From Lysobacterales bacterium (GTDB lineage: Bacteria > Pseudomonadota > Gammaproteobacteria > Xanthomonadales > Xanthomonadaceae): 64,000 bases of DNA. Made by a program: the position numbers and the translations under genes. A model generated the notes under the pieces. It was given only the letters and a program-made list of their open reading frames with translations. It did not search any database and was not told the origin of the DNA. Shown here one piece after another: positions 39,176 to 47,591 of this stretch (position 1 is the stretch's first letter; every line of letters starts with the position of its first letter). The stretch spans positions 744,001 through 808,000 of the forward strand of contig JADCRD010000002.1 in the NCBI GenBank assembly GCA_014946745.1. The letters run 5' to 3'.

Positions 39176-39994
39176 ATGCTCGTAGACATCGGCGCCAACC
39201 TGACCCACGAATCCTTCGCCCAGGACCTCGACGCCGTGCTGGCGCGCGCAGCCGCGCATGGCGTCGCGCAAATGGTGGTGACCGGCGCCAGCCGGCAGGG
39301 CAGTGTGGACGCGCTTGCGCTCGCTCGCGCGTATCCGGGCCGTCTGTTCGCCACGGCTGGCGTGCATCCGCATCACGCCATCGAGTACACCGAGGAAGCC
39401 GACCGTGAGCTGCGTGACCTGCATGCGCATACCGAAGTGCGCGCGGTCGGCGAGACCGGCCTCGACTACCACCGCGACTTCTCGCCGCGGCCGGCGCAAC
39501 GCCGCGCCTTCGAGCGCCAGCTCGATATCGCGGTGGCACTCGGCAAGCCGCTGTTCCTGCACCAGCGCGAGGCGCACGGCGATTTCCTCGCGATCCTGAA
39601 GCAGGTGCGCGACCGCGTGCCGGCAGCGGTGGTGCACTGTTTCACGGACAGCCGCGAGGCCCTGTACGACTATCTCGACCTCGACTGCCACATCGGCATC
39701 ACCGGCTGGCTGTGCGACGAGCGACGCGGCCAGCACCTGCGCGATTTCGTCCGCGAGATTCCACCGCAGCGGCTGATGATCGAGACCGATGCACCGTATC
39801 TGCTGCCGCGCAACCTGAAGCCGATGCCCTCTCACCGCCGCAATGAGCCGATGTACCTGCAGCACATCGCCGAAGAGCTGGCGCGCGACCGCGGTGTGAG
39901 CTACGCCCAGGTCGAGGCAGACACGACCGCGACCGCGCGTGCCTTCTTCCACCTGCCCGAGGTGGCCCTTGGCGAGTACGCTCGCGCCCGCTGA
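39176..39994 (+). CDS. tatD: TatD-family metal-dependent DNase
   Basis: A 272-residue TIM-barrel metallohydrolase. Motifs seen: LVDIGANLTHESFAQDL at the N terminus (close to E. coli TatD rather than YcfH), AGVHPHHAIEY, AVGETGLDYHRDFSP, LFLHQREAHGDFLAIL, AVVHCFTDSREAL and the catalytic IETDAPYLLPRN. The family has Mg2+-dependent 3'-5' exonuclease activity and contributes to oxidative-damage repair; the link to the Tat system is historical. The start is the ATG at 39176, because the alternative start at 39101 would translate the heptamer repeat. Confidence 0.93.
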   Translation: MLVDIGANLTHESFAQDLDAVLARAAAHGVAQMVVTGASRQGSVDALALARAYPGRLFATAGVHPHHAIEYTEEADRELRDLHAHTEVRAVGETGLDYHRDFSPRPAQRRAFERQLDIAVALGKPLFLHQREAHGDFLAILKQVRDRVPAAVVHCFTDSREALYDYLDLDCHIGITGWLCDERRGQHLRDFVREIPPQRLMIETDAPYLLPRNLKPMPSHRRNEPMYLQHIAEELARDRGVSYAQVEADTTATARAFFHLPEVALGEYARAR

Positions 39995-40063
39995 TCAAAG
40001 CTGCGGGTACGCTCGCGCACCCCGACCCTCTCAGCCTCCGCGTTGCCTAGCCACGAGATCACC

Positions 40064-40705
40064 ATGTCCGACACCCCTGTTCGCGCCAATCCCCTGCTCA
40101 CCTTGGGCGGCCAGGCGCTGGAGTTCGCGCTGAACCGCGCGGTGACGCTGGACCCTGATCTGCCGGCGCAGCTCGGCACGCTGGAAGGCCGGTGCATCGA
40201 GCTGGAGTTGGCAGCCCCAAGGCTTGCGGCGCGTGTCGAAGTCCGCGAGGGCCGCCTGAAAGTCGGCCCAGCGCAGCCTGCCAACGAGCCCGACCTGAGC
40301 CTCAAGGCCACGCTCGGCGCCGTGCTGTCGCGCGTGTTGCCTGGAGCAGCACAGGCCACACCCGGGCGCATGAAGATCGCCGGCGACATTGAACTCGCGC
40401 AGGCCCTGCAGCGCATCGCCCAGCGCTACAGCCCCGACCTCGAAGCCGCGCTGTCGGCGCGGCTGGGCGATGTGCTGGGCGTGCAGGTCGCCAAGGCCCT
40501 GCGTGCCGCACTCGAAGGCGCGCGCCGCGGCACACGCGAGTTCGCTGAAGCCGGCGCCGACTATCTGCGCGACGAGGCCGGAGTGCTGGTCGGTCGCGCC
40601 GAGCTGGAGGCCTTCTGCGAGGACGTCGATGGCCTGCGCGACAGCGTCGAGCGCAGTGAGCGTCGCCTGCAGCGTCTGCAGCAGCGGCTGACAGCCAAGC
40701 CCTGA
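40064..40705 (+). CDS. ubiJ: Ubiquinone biosynthesis accessory factor UbiJ
   Basis: A 213-residue SCP2-domain protein. The SCP2 fold covers about 10-120 (LLTLGGQALEFALNRAVTLD, then LELAAPRLAARVEVREGRLK and PDLSLKATLGAVLSRVL), then GRMKIAGDIELAQALQRIA. The C terminus (about 170-213) is a charged helical tail, DGLRDSVERSERRLQRLQQR, likely coiled coil. UbiJ binds lipid intermediates and assists the soluble ubiquinone-biosynthesis complex with UbiK. ubiB and ubiE are not nearby. The start is the ATG at 40064, 70 bp after tatD. It is followed by a large stem-loop. Confidence 0.88.
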   Translation: MSDTPVRANPLLTLGGQALEFALNRAVTLDPDLPAQLGTLEGRCIELELAAPRLAARVEVREGRLKVGPAQPANEPDLSLKATLGAVLSRVLPGAAQATPGRMKIAGDIELAQALQRIAQRYSPDLEAALSARLGDVLGVQVAKALRAALEGARRGTREFAEAGADYLRDEAGVLVGRAELEAFCEDVDGLRDSVERSERRLQRLQQRLTAKP

Positions 40706-40750
40706 GGCGGTGGCGACGGCCCACCGCTGCAGTCGCACGGAACGACGCTG

Positions 40751-40795
40751 AAGCCACACCGATCACGTCCACCCTCGACTTGACCGGTGTGGCTT
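40751..40795. terminator. Stem-loop between convergent ubiJ and TonB-domain lipoprotein
   Basis: AAGCCACACCG (40751-40761) pairs perfectly with CGGTGTGGCTT (40785-40795) across a 23-base loop. It lies in the 114 bp between two convergent genes, suited to stopping both. No long T-run follows, so a repeat-element origin is also possible. Confidence 0.5.
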
Positions 40796-40819
40796 TGGTC
40801 GCCGCGCTGGCGCGCCTGC

Positions 40820-41824
40820 TCAGCGCGCCAGCTTGAACTCCAGGGTGCGCCGGGCGCGCATCGGCGACGCCGGCGGCGCGAAACGCCAGCGCTGCAGGGC
40901 CGCGCGTGCTTCGCGGTCGAACACGCCTTCTGGCTGACTGCGCAGCACTTCCAGCTGCGAGACGCTGCCGTCCGCGCCAATCGTGAACTCGATGGTGACG
41001 AAGCCTTCGAGCTTGCGGCGCTCGGCCATCGCCGGATAGCGCAAAGCGGGCTGGAACACGACCTCGGGCACCGGCGGTGGCGCCGTCACGACGGGGGCCT
41101 GGGGCTGTGCTTCGGCTGCCGTGGAAGCGGGCGCGACCGTGGGTTGGGGCAGGGTCGCGGTGGGCGCAGGTTCGCTGGGGGCGGCGCTGACAGCGACGGT
41201 GGGTAGCGACGCGTCCGCGCTTGTCGCGGGGCTGGGAGCCGCAGGCGGCGCAGAGACAGCAGGCGCAGCGATGGACGTGGCCTCCGCCCGTTCGACTTCA
41301 GCGCGCGCTTCCGCCTCGCGCTCGCGAAGCGCGTCGAGGCCCGCCTGCAGACGCGGGATTGCCGGCGCATCGCGCGAAGCCCGGGCCAACAGGGCCAGCA
41401 CGCGCGCGGCTTCGTCGACATCGTTGGCGGCCAGGCGCTGCTCAACATGCAGGGCGGCATACGGCAGCAGATCCTGCAGCGCGAGTCGCGAGCGCTCATC
41501 CTCAGGCCGGGCTTCGTGGGCCGCCAGGAACAGCTCGAAAGCGTTGTCTCCGATCGGCACGAACAGCCGCTGCTCGCGCAAGGCGAGTTCGCCGCGCGCG
41601 GCGTCATCGCCGGCGCCCGGCGCGGGTGACTGCACGTGCTCCACCGGCAATGCACTCGTGTCGGCCGCTGCGTCGGCTGCCGCCGCGCCGGCCTCGGGGC
41701 TCGGCGTGTCGGCGTTGCCGCAGGCGCTGAGCAGCAGCGCAAGCGCCAGACCGGCGCCTCCAACCCCTACCGGAAACACAAGCCCGCGGCGGGATCGCCG
41801 CAGGCAATCGAAATAGATCTGCAT
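40820..41824 (-). CDS. Lipoprotein with TonB C-terminal domain, tandem copy A
   Basis: A 334-residue protein with a lipoprotein-type N terminus (ALALLLSACGNAD; Cys about residue 35, next residue Gly, which favours outer-membrane sorting). Conserved helical block (about 75-165): LALREQRLFVPIGDNAFELF and ALHVEQRLAANDVDEAARVL. A charged coil (about 175-195) and a Pro/Ala/Thr-rich linker (about 195-255) follow. The C-terminal 80 residues form a TonB fold: ALRYPAMAERRKLEGFVTIE, then FTIGADGSVSQLEVL and a final ARRTLEFKLAR. The neighbouring gene is a paralogue. Unlike canonical TonB it has a lipobox instead of an uncleaved anchor helix. Function unknown. Confidence 0.82.
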   Translation of the reverse strand: MQIYFDCLRRSRRGLVFPVGVGGAGLALALLLSACGNADTPSPEAGAAAADAAADTSALPVEHVQSPAPGAGDDAARGELALREQRLFVPIGDNAFELFLAAHEARPEDERSRLALQDLLPYAALHVEQRLAANDVDEAARVLALLARASRDAPAIPRLQAGLDALREREAEARAEVERAEATSIAAPAVSAPPAAPSPATSADASLPTVAVSAAPSEPAPTATLPQPTVAPASTAAEAQPQAPVVTAPPPVPEVVFQPALRYPAMAERRKLEGFVTIEFTIGADGSVSQLEVLRSQPEGVFDREARAALQRWRFAPPASPMRARRTLEFKLAR

Positions 41825-42165
41825 GGCACAGCCCCTGTTGGCGCCACGCTCTAGAAGAGCGTAGCGAGCCGCACAGGGTGCCGAGCTTGGATTGCAGTTT
41901 TCCGTGCGCTGCGGTGTCTGCGGCTCGAAGCTGCAGGTTCGATCACGAACCGCGCGGCGCGAGTCTCTGGCGCGGGCCGATCCGGGGCAACGCCGATCCA
42001 GTCCATCGTCGACTGGATCGGTAGTGGCGAGTCCGGCGAAGGTCCGAACGCGCTTGCGCTGGATCCGGCATCGGGTGCTCGATCCGCAAGCGCGCCCTGA
42101 TGCGCGGCAAGGCTGACTCTTTCAGCCTTGCCCTGGAAGCGGCCTGCGCCCTGGGGGCGCCGGGT
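41825..42165. other. Gap between the tandem lipoprotein genes
   Basis: These 341 bp between two same-strand genes hold a palindromic element (next entry) and no credible gene. About 160 bp adjacent to the downstream lipoprotein may hold its promoter; none was identified. Confidence 0.6.
41985..42132. repeat. REP-like palindromic element, copy 3
   Basis: Hairpin 1 has 11-bp arms, CCGATCCAGTC and GACTGGATCGG (41993-42003 and 42011-42021). Hairpin 2 has 11-bp arms, GGCAAGGCTGA and TCAGCCTTGCC (42106-42116 and 42122-42132). The GGCAA-GCTGA core and the order of two hairpins match copy 1 at 3201-3296. GTGCTCGATCCGC.AGCGCGCC is shared with copy 2. Confidence 0.7.
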
Positions 42166-43128
42166 TCAGTCGTCCAGCGTGAACTCGATGGTGCGGCGCG
42201 CGCGCGTGGGCTCCGGCGGCGGTTCGAAGCGGGTCCGACGCACCACCGCCATGGCCTCACGTTCAAACACGCCCTGCGGGTTCGCCTGGACCACCCGAAC
42301 ATCAGAAACGCTGCCGTCAGCGTTGATCTGGAAGTCGAGGCTGACCGTGCCCTCGATGCCTTGACGCATGGCCTGGTCGGGGTAGCGCAGCGGCGGCTGG
42401 CGCAACACCCGCGGGAGTCTTGCGGGGGCAGGCGCGGGCGCTGCGGCCGGCGTTTCGGCGACGGCGGTAGGCGCGGGTGCAGGTTCGGGCGCGGGGCTCG
42501 CGGGCGCGGGTGGCGGTGTCTCCACCGGAGCCGGAGCGACCGGCTGCTCGGCGACGGGAGCCGGGGCGACGGGAGCTGCCGGGGCGGGCGTCGGCGCGGG
42601 GGCGTTGGCCCGGGCCGCTGCCGCCTCCTGCTGGGCGGCCTCAGTCGCAAGACGGCGCTCCAGCGCTTCGACACCACGATCGAGTCGATCCAGAGCGGGC
42701 GCATCGGGCTGAGCGCGCGACATCAGATCCAGGACTCGCCGTGCATCCTCGGCATCGCGCGCCGCAGTGCGCTGCTCGACGTGCAGCACGGCATACGGGA
42801 ACAGGTCAGTCAAAGCGTCTTTCACGCGCTGCGAGGCGGGATCCCGCTCGAGTGCGAGCACGAACAGCTCAAACGCGTTGTCGCCGGCCGGCGTGAAAAG
42901 ACGCTGCTCACGCAGGGCCGCCTCGGCCACTTCGATGCTGCCGGCCCCTTCGACCAGCACCGGCGCAGGCGCAGGCGCTGGCTCGGGCGCAGCAGGCGGA
43001 GCTGTCGCGGCCGCGTCAGCAGGTGGGGCCGCAGCGTCGGGTGGCGGCGCTTCGGAGCCTCCACACGCGGCCAACAGCGCTGCCGCCAGCATTGATGCCG
43101 CGCAGCCACGCAGCCAGAACTTACCCAT
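42166..43128 (-). CDS. Lipoprotein with TonB C-terminal domain, tandem copy B
   Basis: A 320-residue paralogue of the preceding lipoprotein, with the same order of parts. The lipobox is MLAAALLAACGGSE (Cys about residue 22, then Gly). The shared helical block holds AALREQRLFTPAGDNAFELF and LDLFPYAVLHVEQRTAAR-like DLFPYAVLHVEQRTAARDAE. A charged coil (VEALERRLATEAAQQEAAAA) and a long Pro/Ala linker (about 165-240) precede the TonB-type end with PPLRYPDQAMRQGIEGTVSL and RARRTIEFTLDD. The start is the ATG at 43128; upstream extension is unlikely. It lies 162 bp downstream of mnmE on the same strand. Function unknown; context gives no receptor or ExbB/ExbD partner here. Confidence 0.82.
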   Translation of the reverse strand: MGKFWLRGCAASMLAAALLAACGGSEAPPPDAAAPPADAAATAPPAAPEPAPAPAPVLVEGAGSIEVAEAALREQRLFTPAGDNAFELFVLALERDPASQRVKDALTDLFPYAVLHVEQRTAARDAEDARRVLDLMSRAQPDAPALDRLDRGVEALERRLATEAAQQEAAAARANAPAPTPAPAAPVAPAPVAEQPVAPAPVETPPPAPASPAPEPAPAPTAVAETPAAAPAPAPARLPRVLRQPPLRYPDQAMRQGIEGTVSLDFQINADGSVSDVRVVQANPQGVFEREAMAVVRRTRFEPPPEPTRARRTIEFTLDD

Positions 43129-43290
43129 TGCGATTCCCCTTGTGATTGGCCCGGCCCGTGGCGCCACCCCCGGCGCACGGTGCGACGGCCCGCTGGCTGC
43201 GATTCGTGCCATACGCTCACGTCCGCACGCAAGTCAGGGTTCATCAGCGTTGCAAAAAATGGCGAAGCTCGCCTGATTCCGCGATGCGCA

Positions 43291-44688
43291 TCACTTTCCG
43301 ATGCAGAAGCTGCCAAAGATGCGACCCAGCAGATCGTCGGCGCTGAACTTGCCGGTGATCTCTCCCAAGGCTTCCTGCGCCGCTCGCAGATCTTCGGCGG
43401 CAAGTTCGCCGCTGCCTTCGGCGAGGCGCTGGGCGGCGCTTTCGAGCTGGAGGTTCGCGCGCTGAAGGGCGTCGACATGGCGGGCACGGGCGCTGACTGC
43501 GCCCTCGGCGGCTTCGCCCAGGCCGGCGGCCTGCTTGAGCGCGTCGCGCAGGGCGTCGAGGCCAAGGCCTTCGCGCGCCGAGAGCCAGAAGTGCTGACCG
43601 TCTGGCTGCGACTCGCGGCGCGGCGCTTGCGCGGCGAGCTCGCATTTGTTGTGCAGCCAGAACACCTGCGGCAGCGCGGTGAGTTCGTCGCGCAGGGCGG
43701 GGAGCTGTTCGCGCTCTGCGCCACATTCGACGACGGCGAGGGCAAGATCGGCGCGCGTGAACTCGACGCGGGCCCGGCGCATGCCTTCGGCTTCGACCAC
43801 ATCGGCCCCGTCGCGCAGGCCTGCCGTATCGACCAGGGTGAGCTCGATGCCGTCGATCAGCACCGTCTCGCGCAGCAGGTCGCGGGTGGTGCCGGCGATG
43901 TCGGTGACGATGGCACGTTCGCTGCCAGCCAGCGCATTCAACAGCGAGCTTTTGCCGGCGTTCGGCGGCCCGGCGATCACCACATGCAGCCCGTCGCGCA
44001 GGCGCTGGCCGCGGCGGGCTTCGCGCAGCAGGTCCTGCATCCGTTCGCGCACGCGCTGCAGGCGCGACTTGAGTTCGGGGCCGGCGAGGAAGTCGATCTC
44101 CTCTTCGGGAAAATCGATGGCGGCTTCAACGTAGATCCGCAGCGCCGTCAGCGCTTCGGCCAAGGTCTCCACGCGGCGGCTGAACTCGCCGTCCAGCGCA
44201 CGGCGGGCGGCACGGGCGGCCGCTTCAGAGGCGGCATGGATGAGATCGGCCACGGCCTCTGCTTGGGCGAGATCGAGTCGCTCGTTGAGAAACGCGCGCT
44301 CGGTGAACTCGCCAGGCCGTGCTTGGCGGGCACCCAGTTCGATGCAGCGCGCCAGCAGGAGGCGCAGCAGGGCAGGGCTGCCGTGGGCCTGCAGCTCGAC
44401 CACGTCCTCGCCGGTGTAGGAGGCGGGCGCAACGAAGGCGATCAGCAGGCCGTCATCAATGATCTCGGCGGCCGCATCCCGAAAGCGCACGTAGTGCGCG
44501 TGGCGCGGCTTGGGTTCGATACCGCTCAGGCGGCGGGCGATGGGGAGTGACTGCGGGCCTGAGAGGCGGATCACGCCCAGCCCTGCGGGGGCCGAGGCGG
44601 TGGCGAGGGCGACGATGGTCTCGGTAGGCGCACTCGACGACCCGGCGGCGGCGGGCATCGATCGCGGCTCGGCGAAAGCGTCGCGCAT
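43291..44688 (-). CDS. mnmE: tRNA modification GTPase MnmE
   Basis: A 465-residue GTPase that, with MnmG, adds the carboxymethylaminomethyl group to U34 of tRNAs. The N-terminal folate-binding part begins [20 protein letters not shown]. The G domain has G1 [16 protein letters not shown]3 [11 protein letters not shown] and G4-like LHNKCEL. The family's essential C-terminal CIGK ends the protein. The ATG at 44688 has a good ribosome site (GAGGAA, 8 bases away); an in-frame ATG at 44658 would remove 10 residues. It follows yidC by 93 bp in the conserved rpmH-rnpA-yidC-mnmE block. Confidence 0.97.
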   Translation of the reverse strand: MRDAFAEPRSMPAAAGSSSAPTETIVALATASAPAGLGVIRLSGPQSLPIARRLSGIEPKPRHAHYVRFRDAAAEIIDDGLLIAFVAPASYTGEDVVELQAHGSPALLRLLLARCIELGARQARPGEFTERAFLNERLDLAQAEAVADLIHAASEAAARAARRALDGEFSRRVETLAEALTALRIYVEAAIDFPEEEIDFLAGPELKSRLQRVRERMQDLLREARRGQRLRDGLHVVIAGPPNAGKSSLLNALAGSERAIVTDIAGTTRDLLRETVLIDGIELTLVDTAGLRDGADVVEAEGMRRARVEFTRADLALAVVECGAEREQLPALRDELTALPQVFWLHNKCELAAQAPRRESQPDGQHFWLSAREGLGLDALRDALKQAAGLGEAAEGAVSARARHVDALQRANLQLESAAQRLAEGSGELAAEDLRAAQEALGEITGKFSADDLLGRIFGSFCIGK

Positions 44689-44781
44689 GGCGTGTTTCCT
44701 CGCTCCGGATGCGGCAGCGGCCGCGTGCTTTCGCGCCGCGGCCGCTGGTTCAATCGCGAATGTCGATGGCTGGATTCTGAC

Positions 44782-46446
44782 TCAGGCGGCGGCCTTCGGG
44801 GTCGCCGAGTCACCGTGGCGACGCAGGATGATCCACTGCTGCAGCAGGCCCAAGGCGCCGTTGGTGGTCCAGTACAGCACCAGACCGGCCGGGAAGAAGG
44901 CGAACATCACGCCGAAGGCGATCGGCATGATCTGCATGATGCGCTTCTGCATCGGGTCCATGCCCGGCGTCGGCGACAGCTTCTGGGTCGCCCACATGGT
45001 CAGCAGGTTCAACACCGGCAGGATGAAGTAGGGGTCCGGTGCGGTGAGGTTGTGGATCCACAGGATCCACGGCGCGTGGCGCAGTTCGACCGCTTCGATC
45101 AGCACCCAGTACAGCGAAATGAAGATCGGGATCTGGATCAGGATGGGCAGGCAGCCGCCCATCGGGTTGATCTTCTCTTTCTTGTAGAGCTCCATCATCG
45201 CCGTCTGGAACTTCTGGCGATCCTCGCCGTAGCGCTCCTTCAGCGCTTCGATGCGCGGCTGCACCGCGCGCATCTTGGCGAAACTCTTGTACTGAGCCTC
45301 GGAGAGCTTGAACAGCGCGAGCTTCAGGATGACCACCAGAAGAATGATGGCCCAACCCCAGTTGTTGGTCAGGTCGTGCAGCCAGCCCAGCACAGCGGCC
45401 ATGGGCGCTGCGAGGACAGTGAAGATGCCGTAGTCCATGGTCAGCTTGAGGCCTGGGGCGATGGCCTCCAGCCGATCCTGCAGCTTCGGTCCAACGTAAA
45501 GCCGCGCGCTGTTCTCGACCGTAGCGCCGGGCGCCACGCTGAGCTGGGGGCCGACCGCTCGAATACGGTGGCGTCCACCGTCCTCGGTGGCGGTGCTGAA
45601 GGTCTGGCTTTCCTCGGCGTTGGGAATCCAAGCCGCAAAGAAGTAGTGCTCCAGCATCGCGACCCATCCCTGGGCTGCCGCCAGCTCGGTTGGGCCCTCG
45701 CTGAAGTCCGCGAAGGGGCGCTTCTCGAACTTGGTCTGCGGGCTGTACCAAGCCGCGCCCACGAAGCTGTACGCGGCCGGATTGGTGAAGCTCGAACCCG
45801 GCAGCGCCGGCGGCGTCACGCGCACCAGCTGGCGGTACGCGCTCAGCTCCACGGGCTCGCCGCTGGCGTTCTCGAAGCGGTCCCGGACGTCGACGACGTA
45901 GCTGCCGCGCTCGAATACGAAGGTGCGGACGAGGCTCAGGCCGTCGGCCGAAGTCCAGCGCAAAGGCACCTCCAGACGGACCTCATCGCCCAGTTCGAAG
46001 CGATCGCCTTCGGCAGTGAACAGGCTCAGGTGGTTCGGCAGGTCGGCGCGCGTGCCCACGTAGCCGGACTGGCCGATGAAGTACCGCTGGCTCTGCGTGC
46101 TGAGCAGGCGCACCGGCGGTGAATCAGGCTTGGGCTCCTGTGCGTACGCCAACAGATCAGCCTGCACGAGGCTCGCGCCCTGGGTATCGATCACCAGGTC
46201 GAGGACGTCGGTACGCACGCTGAGGCGCTGCCCTGCCGATGTCGCTTCAGCCGCAGGCGCCGTGCTCGCGGCGGCACTCGCGCTTGGCTGGAACTCAGGC
46301 AGTTCACCCGCGGCCGGCGGGCTTGCCTGCTCGATCTGCTCGGCGGCCTGCGGGCGCGGCCGGCTGTAGTCCTGCTGCCAGGCGTCCCAGGCGAGGTAGG
46401 CCACCATCAGCCAGGCAATCAACAGGAAGGTGCGCGCTTGGTTCAT
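44782..46446 (-). CDS. yidC: Membrane protein insertase YidC
   Basis: A 554-residue inner-membrane insertase. The first helix is about 6-24 (FLLIAWLMVAYLAWDAW). A large periplasmic domain (about 30-330, including ADLPNHLSLFTAEGDRFELG) follows. Five C-terminal helices include WGWAIILLVVILKLALF, LPILIQIPIFISLYWVLIEA and AFGVMFAFFPAGLVLYWTTN; the hydrophilic-groove region has KMRAVQPRIEALKERYGEDR. YidC inserts respiratory and ATP-synthase subunits alone or with SecYEG. Start ATG 46446 overlaps the rnpA stop by 4 bases. The usual yidD gene between rnpA and yidC is absent. Confidence 0.97.
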   Translation of the reverse strand: MNQARTFLLIAWLMVAYLAWDAWQQDYSRPRPQAAEQIEQASPPAAGELPEFQPSASAAASTAPAAEATSAGQRLSVRTDVLDLVIDTQGASLVQADLLAYAQEPKPDSPPVRLLSTQSQRYFIGQSGYVGTRADLPNHLSLFTAEGDRFELGDEVRLEVPLRWTSADGLSLVRTFVFERGSYVVDVRDRFENASGEPVELSAYRQLVRVTPPALPGSSFTNPAAYSFVGAAWYSPQTKFEKRPFADFSEGPTELAAAQGWVAMLEHYFFAAWIPNAEESQTFSTATEDGGRHRIRAVGPQLSVAPGATVENSARLYVGPKLQDRLEAIAPGLKLTMDYGIFTVLAAPMAAVLGWLHDLTNNWGWAIILLVVILKLALFKLSEAQYKSFAKMRAVQPRIEALKERYGEDRQKFQTAMMELYKKEKINPMGGCLPILIQIPIFISLYWVLIEAVELRHAPWILWIHNLTAPDPYFILPVLNLLTMWATQKLSPTPGMDPMQKRIMQIMPIAFGVMFAFFPAGLVLYWTTNGALGLLQQWIILRRHGDSATPKAAA

Positions 46447-46958
46447 TCGGACACTCGGTCGTCGCCGGGATGGGGGACAGGCCCGGCTTGCGGAAGGGAG
46501 GACGATGCGGCGCCCGGCGCAAGGTCGGCAGGGCCGGGGCAGGGCGTGGATGCGGGCGGCATTGTGACCTGCGCTGAAGGGGGCTTCAACGCGCGCGCCC
46601 GTTCGAGGAGACGCTGCAGATCCCGTCGCAGATGGCTCGGGCTGGCGCTGGCGGCTTCGCGTTTGCCCATGATGACGTAGTCACCCGCGGGCAGTTGCGC
46701 CCGCAGCTGGCGGAAGACTTCCCGAGCAAGGCGCTTCAGGCGATTGCGAACGACAGCGCGCTTGTCGACTTTGCGCGAGATCGCGAAGCCGATCCGCGCG
46801 CCGGTGGCTTGCGGGTCGAGCAGCACGGTGCAGCGGTAGTAAGCGCCTCCCATGCGCTGACCGCCGTCGAGGCAACGGCTGAACTCACGCGGCAGGCGCA
46901 TGCGCGCCGTCGGCCGCAGGCGCGGCCGGGCAAGGGGATCAGCGGTGTCTTCGCACAT
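46443..46958 (-). CDS. rnpA: Ribonuclease P protein component
   Basis: A 171-residue basic protein that assists the RNase P RNA in tRNA 5' maturation. The RNR motif is [14 protein letters not shown] (about 70-83), after [17 protein letters not shown]. The core ends near residue 124 (ALKPPS). The remaining roughly 45 residues are Pro/Ala/Ser-rich ([20 protein letters not shown]) and are longer than in most RnpA proteins. This tail occupies DNA where yidD would otherwise sit and it overlaps the yidC start. The ATG at 46958 has no good ribosome site; the next in-frame ATG is at 46901. Core assignment is firm, both ends less so. Confidence 0.92.
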   Translation of the reverse strand: MCEDTADPLARPRLRPTARMRLPREFSRCLDGGQRMGGAYYRCTVLLDPQATGARIGFAISRKVDKRAVVRNRLKRLAREVFRQLRAQLPAGDYVIMGKREAASASPSHLRRDLQRLLERARALKPPSAQVTMPPASTPCPGPADLAPGAASSSLPQAGPVPHPGDDRVSE

Positions 46959-47087
46959 AGGAGTTGGCGAACCCGGAAACGCAACAGGCCCGGCGGATGC
47001 CAGGCCTGCGAGTACCGATCGATGCTTGGGTGCGTCGTCGGCAAGCGCTGCAGCGTCTTTGAACGCTGCCGGGGAACGCGTGCCCGC

Positions 47088-47222
47088 TTACGGGCAGAGG
47101 CGCTTGCGACCCTTGGCGCGACGCGCGGACAGAACCTTGCGGCCGTCGGCGGTGGCCATACGTGCACGGAAACCGTGGGTGCGGGCGCGCTTGAGATTGC
47201 TGGGCTGGAAGGTGCGCTTCAT
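47088..47222 (-). CDS. rpmH: 50S ribosomal protein L34
   Basis: A 44-residue ribosomal protein beginning [20 protein letters not shown] and ending GRKRLCP, with the basic [14 protein letters not shown] helix. It is a structural part of the large subunit near domain III of 23S rRNA. The gene heads the minus-strand rpmH-rnpA-yidC-mnmE block, 129 bp before rnpA, and is divergent from dnaA. A candidate promoter lies upstream at 47259-47288. Confidence 0.98.
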   Translation of the reverse strand: MKRTFQPSNLKRARTHGFRARMATADGRKVLSARRAKGRKRLCP

Positions 47223-47591
47223 GACAGCGGCCTTGATGTCTGGGCAGAAAGACCGCGGAGCTTACGGGTGGCTGATCTTGGCTGTCAAGCCTGCAGTGGT
47301 TGGCACTGTCTGCGGTGCGGCGTAGACTGGCAGGCCGCCCGGTTTTCCGGGGCTGGGTGCCTGTCGAGGATTCGCAGTGCGCGTAGCGCTCCGCCCGGTG
47401 ACGGGCGCCAGAATGCCCTGAGGCTGTCGCTAGCGCTTTCGGGGCCGCGCTGCGGTCGCTGCGCTGGCCGGTCCTCTTGCGGTGTCCGCTCCGAGAGCGC
47501 CGAGCTTTCTCTCATCTCCCCGCCGTCTGGGACCGCGCGACGCCGTGTTGGCGTTGCGGTGGGCCTTGCACGGCTCCACTCGGGAAGCTGC
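47223..47591. other. Divergent rpmH-dnaA promoter region
   Basis: This 369 bp gap carries the rpmH promoter candidate and must carry the dnaA promoter. No DnaA box (TTATCCACA with one mismatch or fewer) was found in it, unlike some pseudomonads. No small gene was recognised. Confidence 0.6.
47259..47288 (-). promoter_or_regulatory. Candidate rpmH promoter
   Basis: A perfect -35 TTGACA (47283-47288, minus strand) and a weak -10 TAAGCT (47259-47264) are separated by 18 bases. The -10 lies 37 bp upstream of the rpmH start. The -35 is strong; the -10 keeps only three consensus bases. Confidence 0.5.

Noticed and set aside
47223-47591. Second replication origin between rpmH and dnaA
   Set aside because: No DnaA box with one mismatch or fewer was found there.
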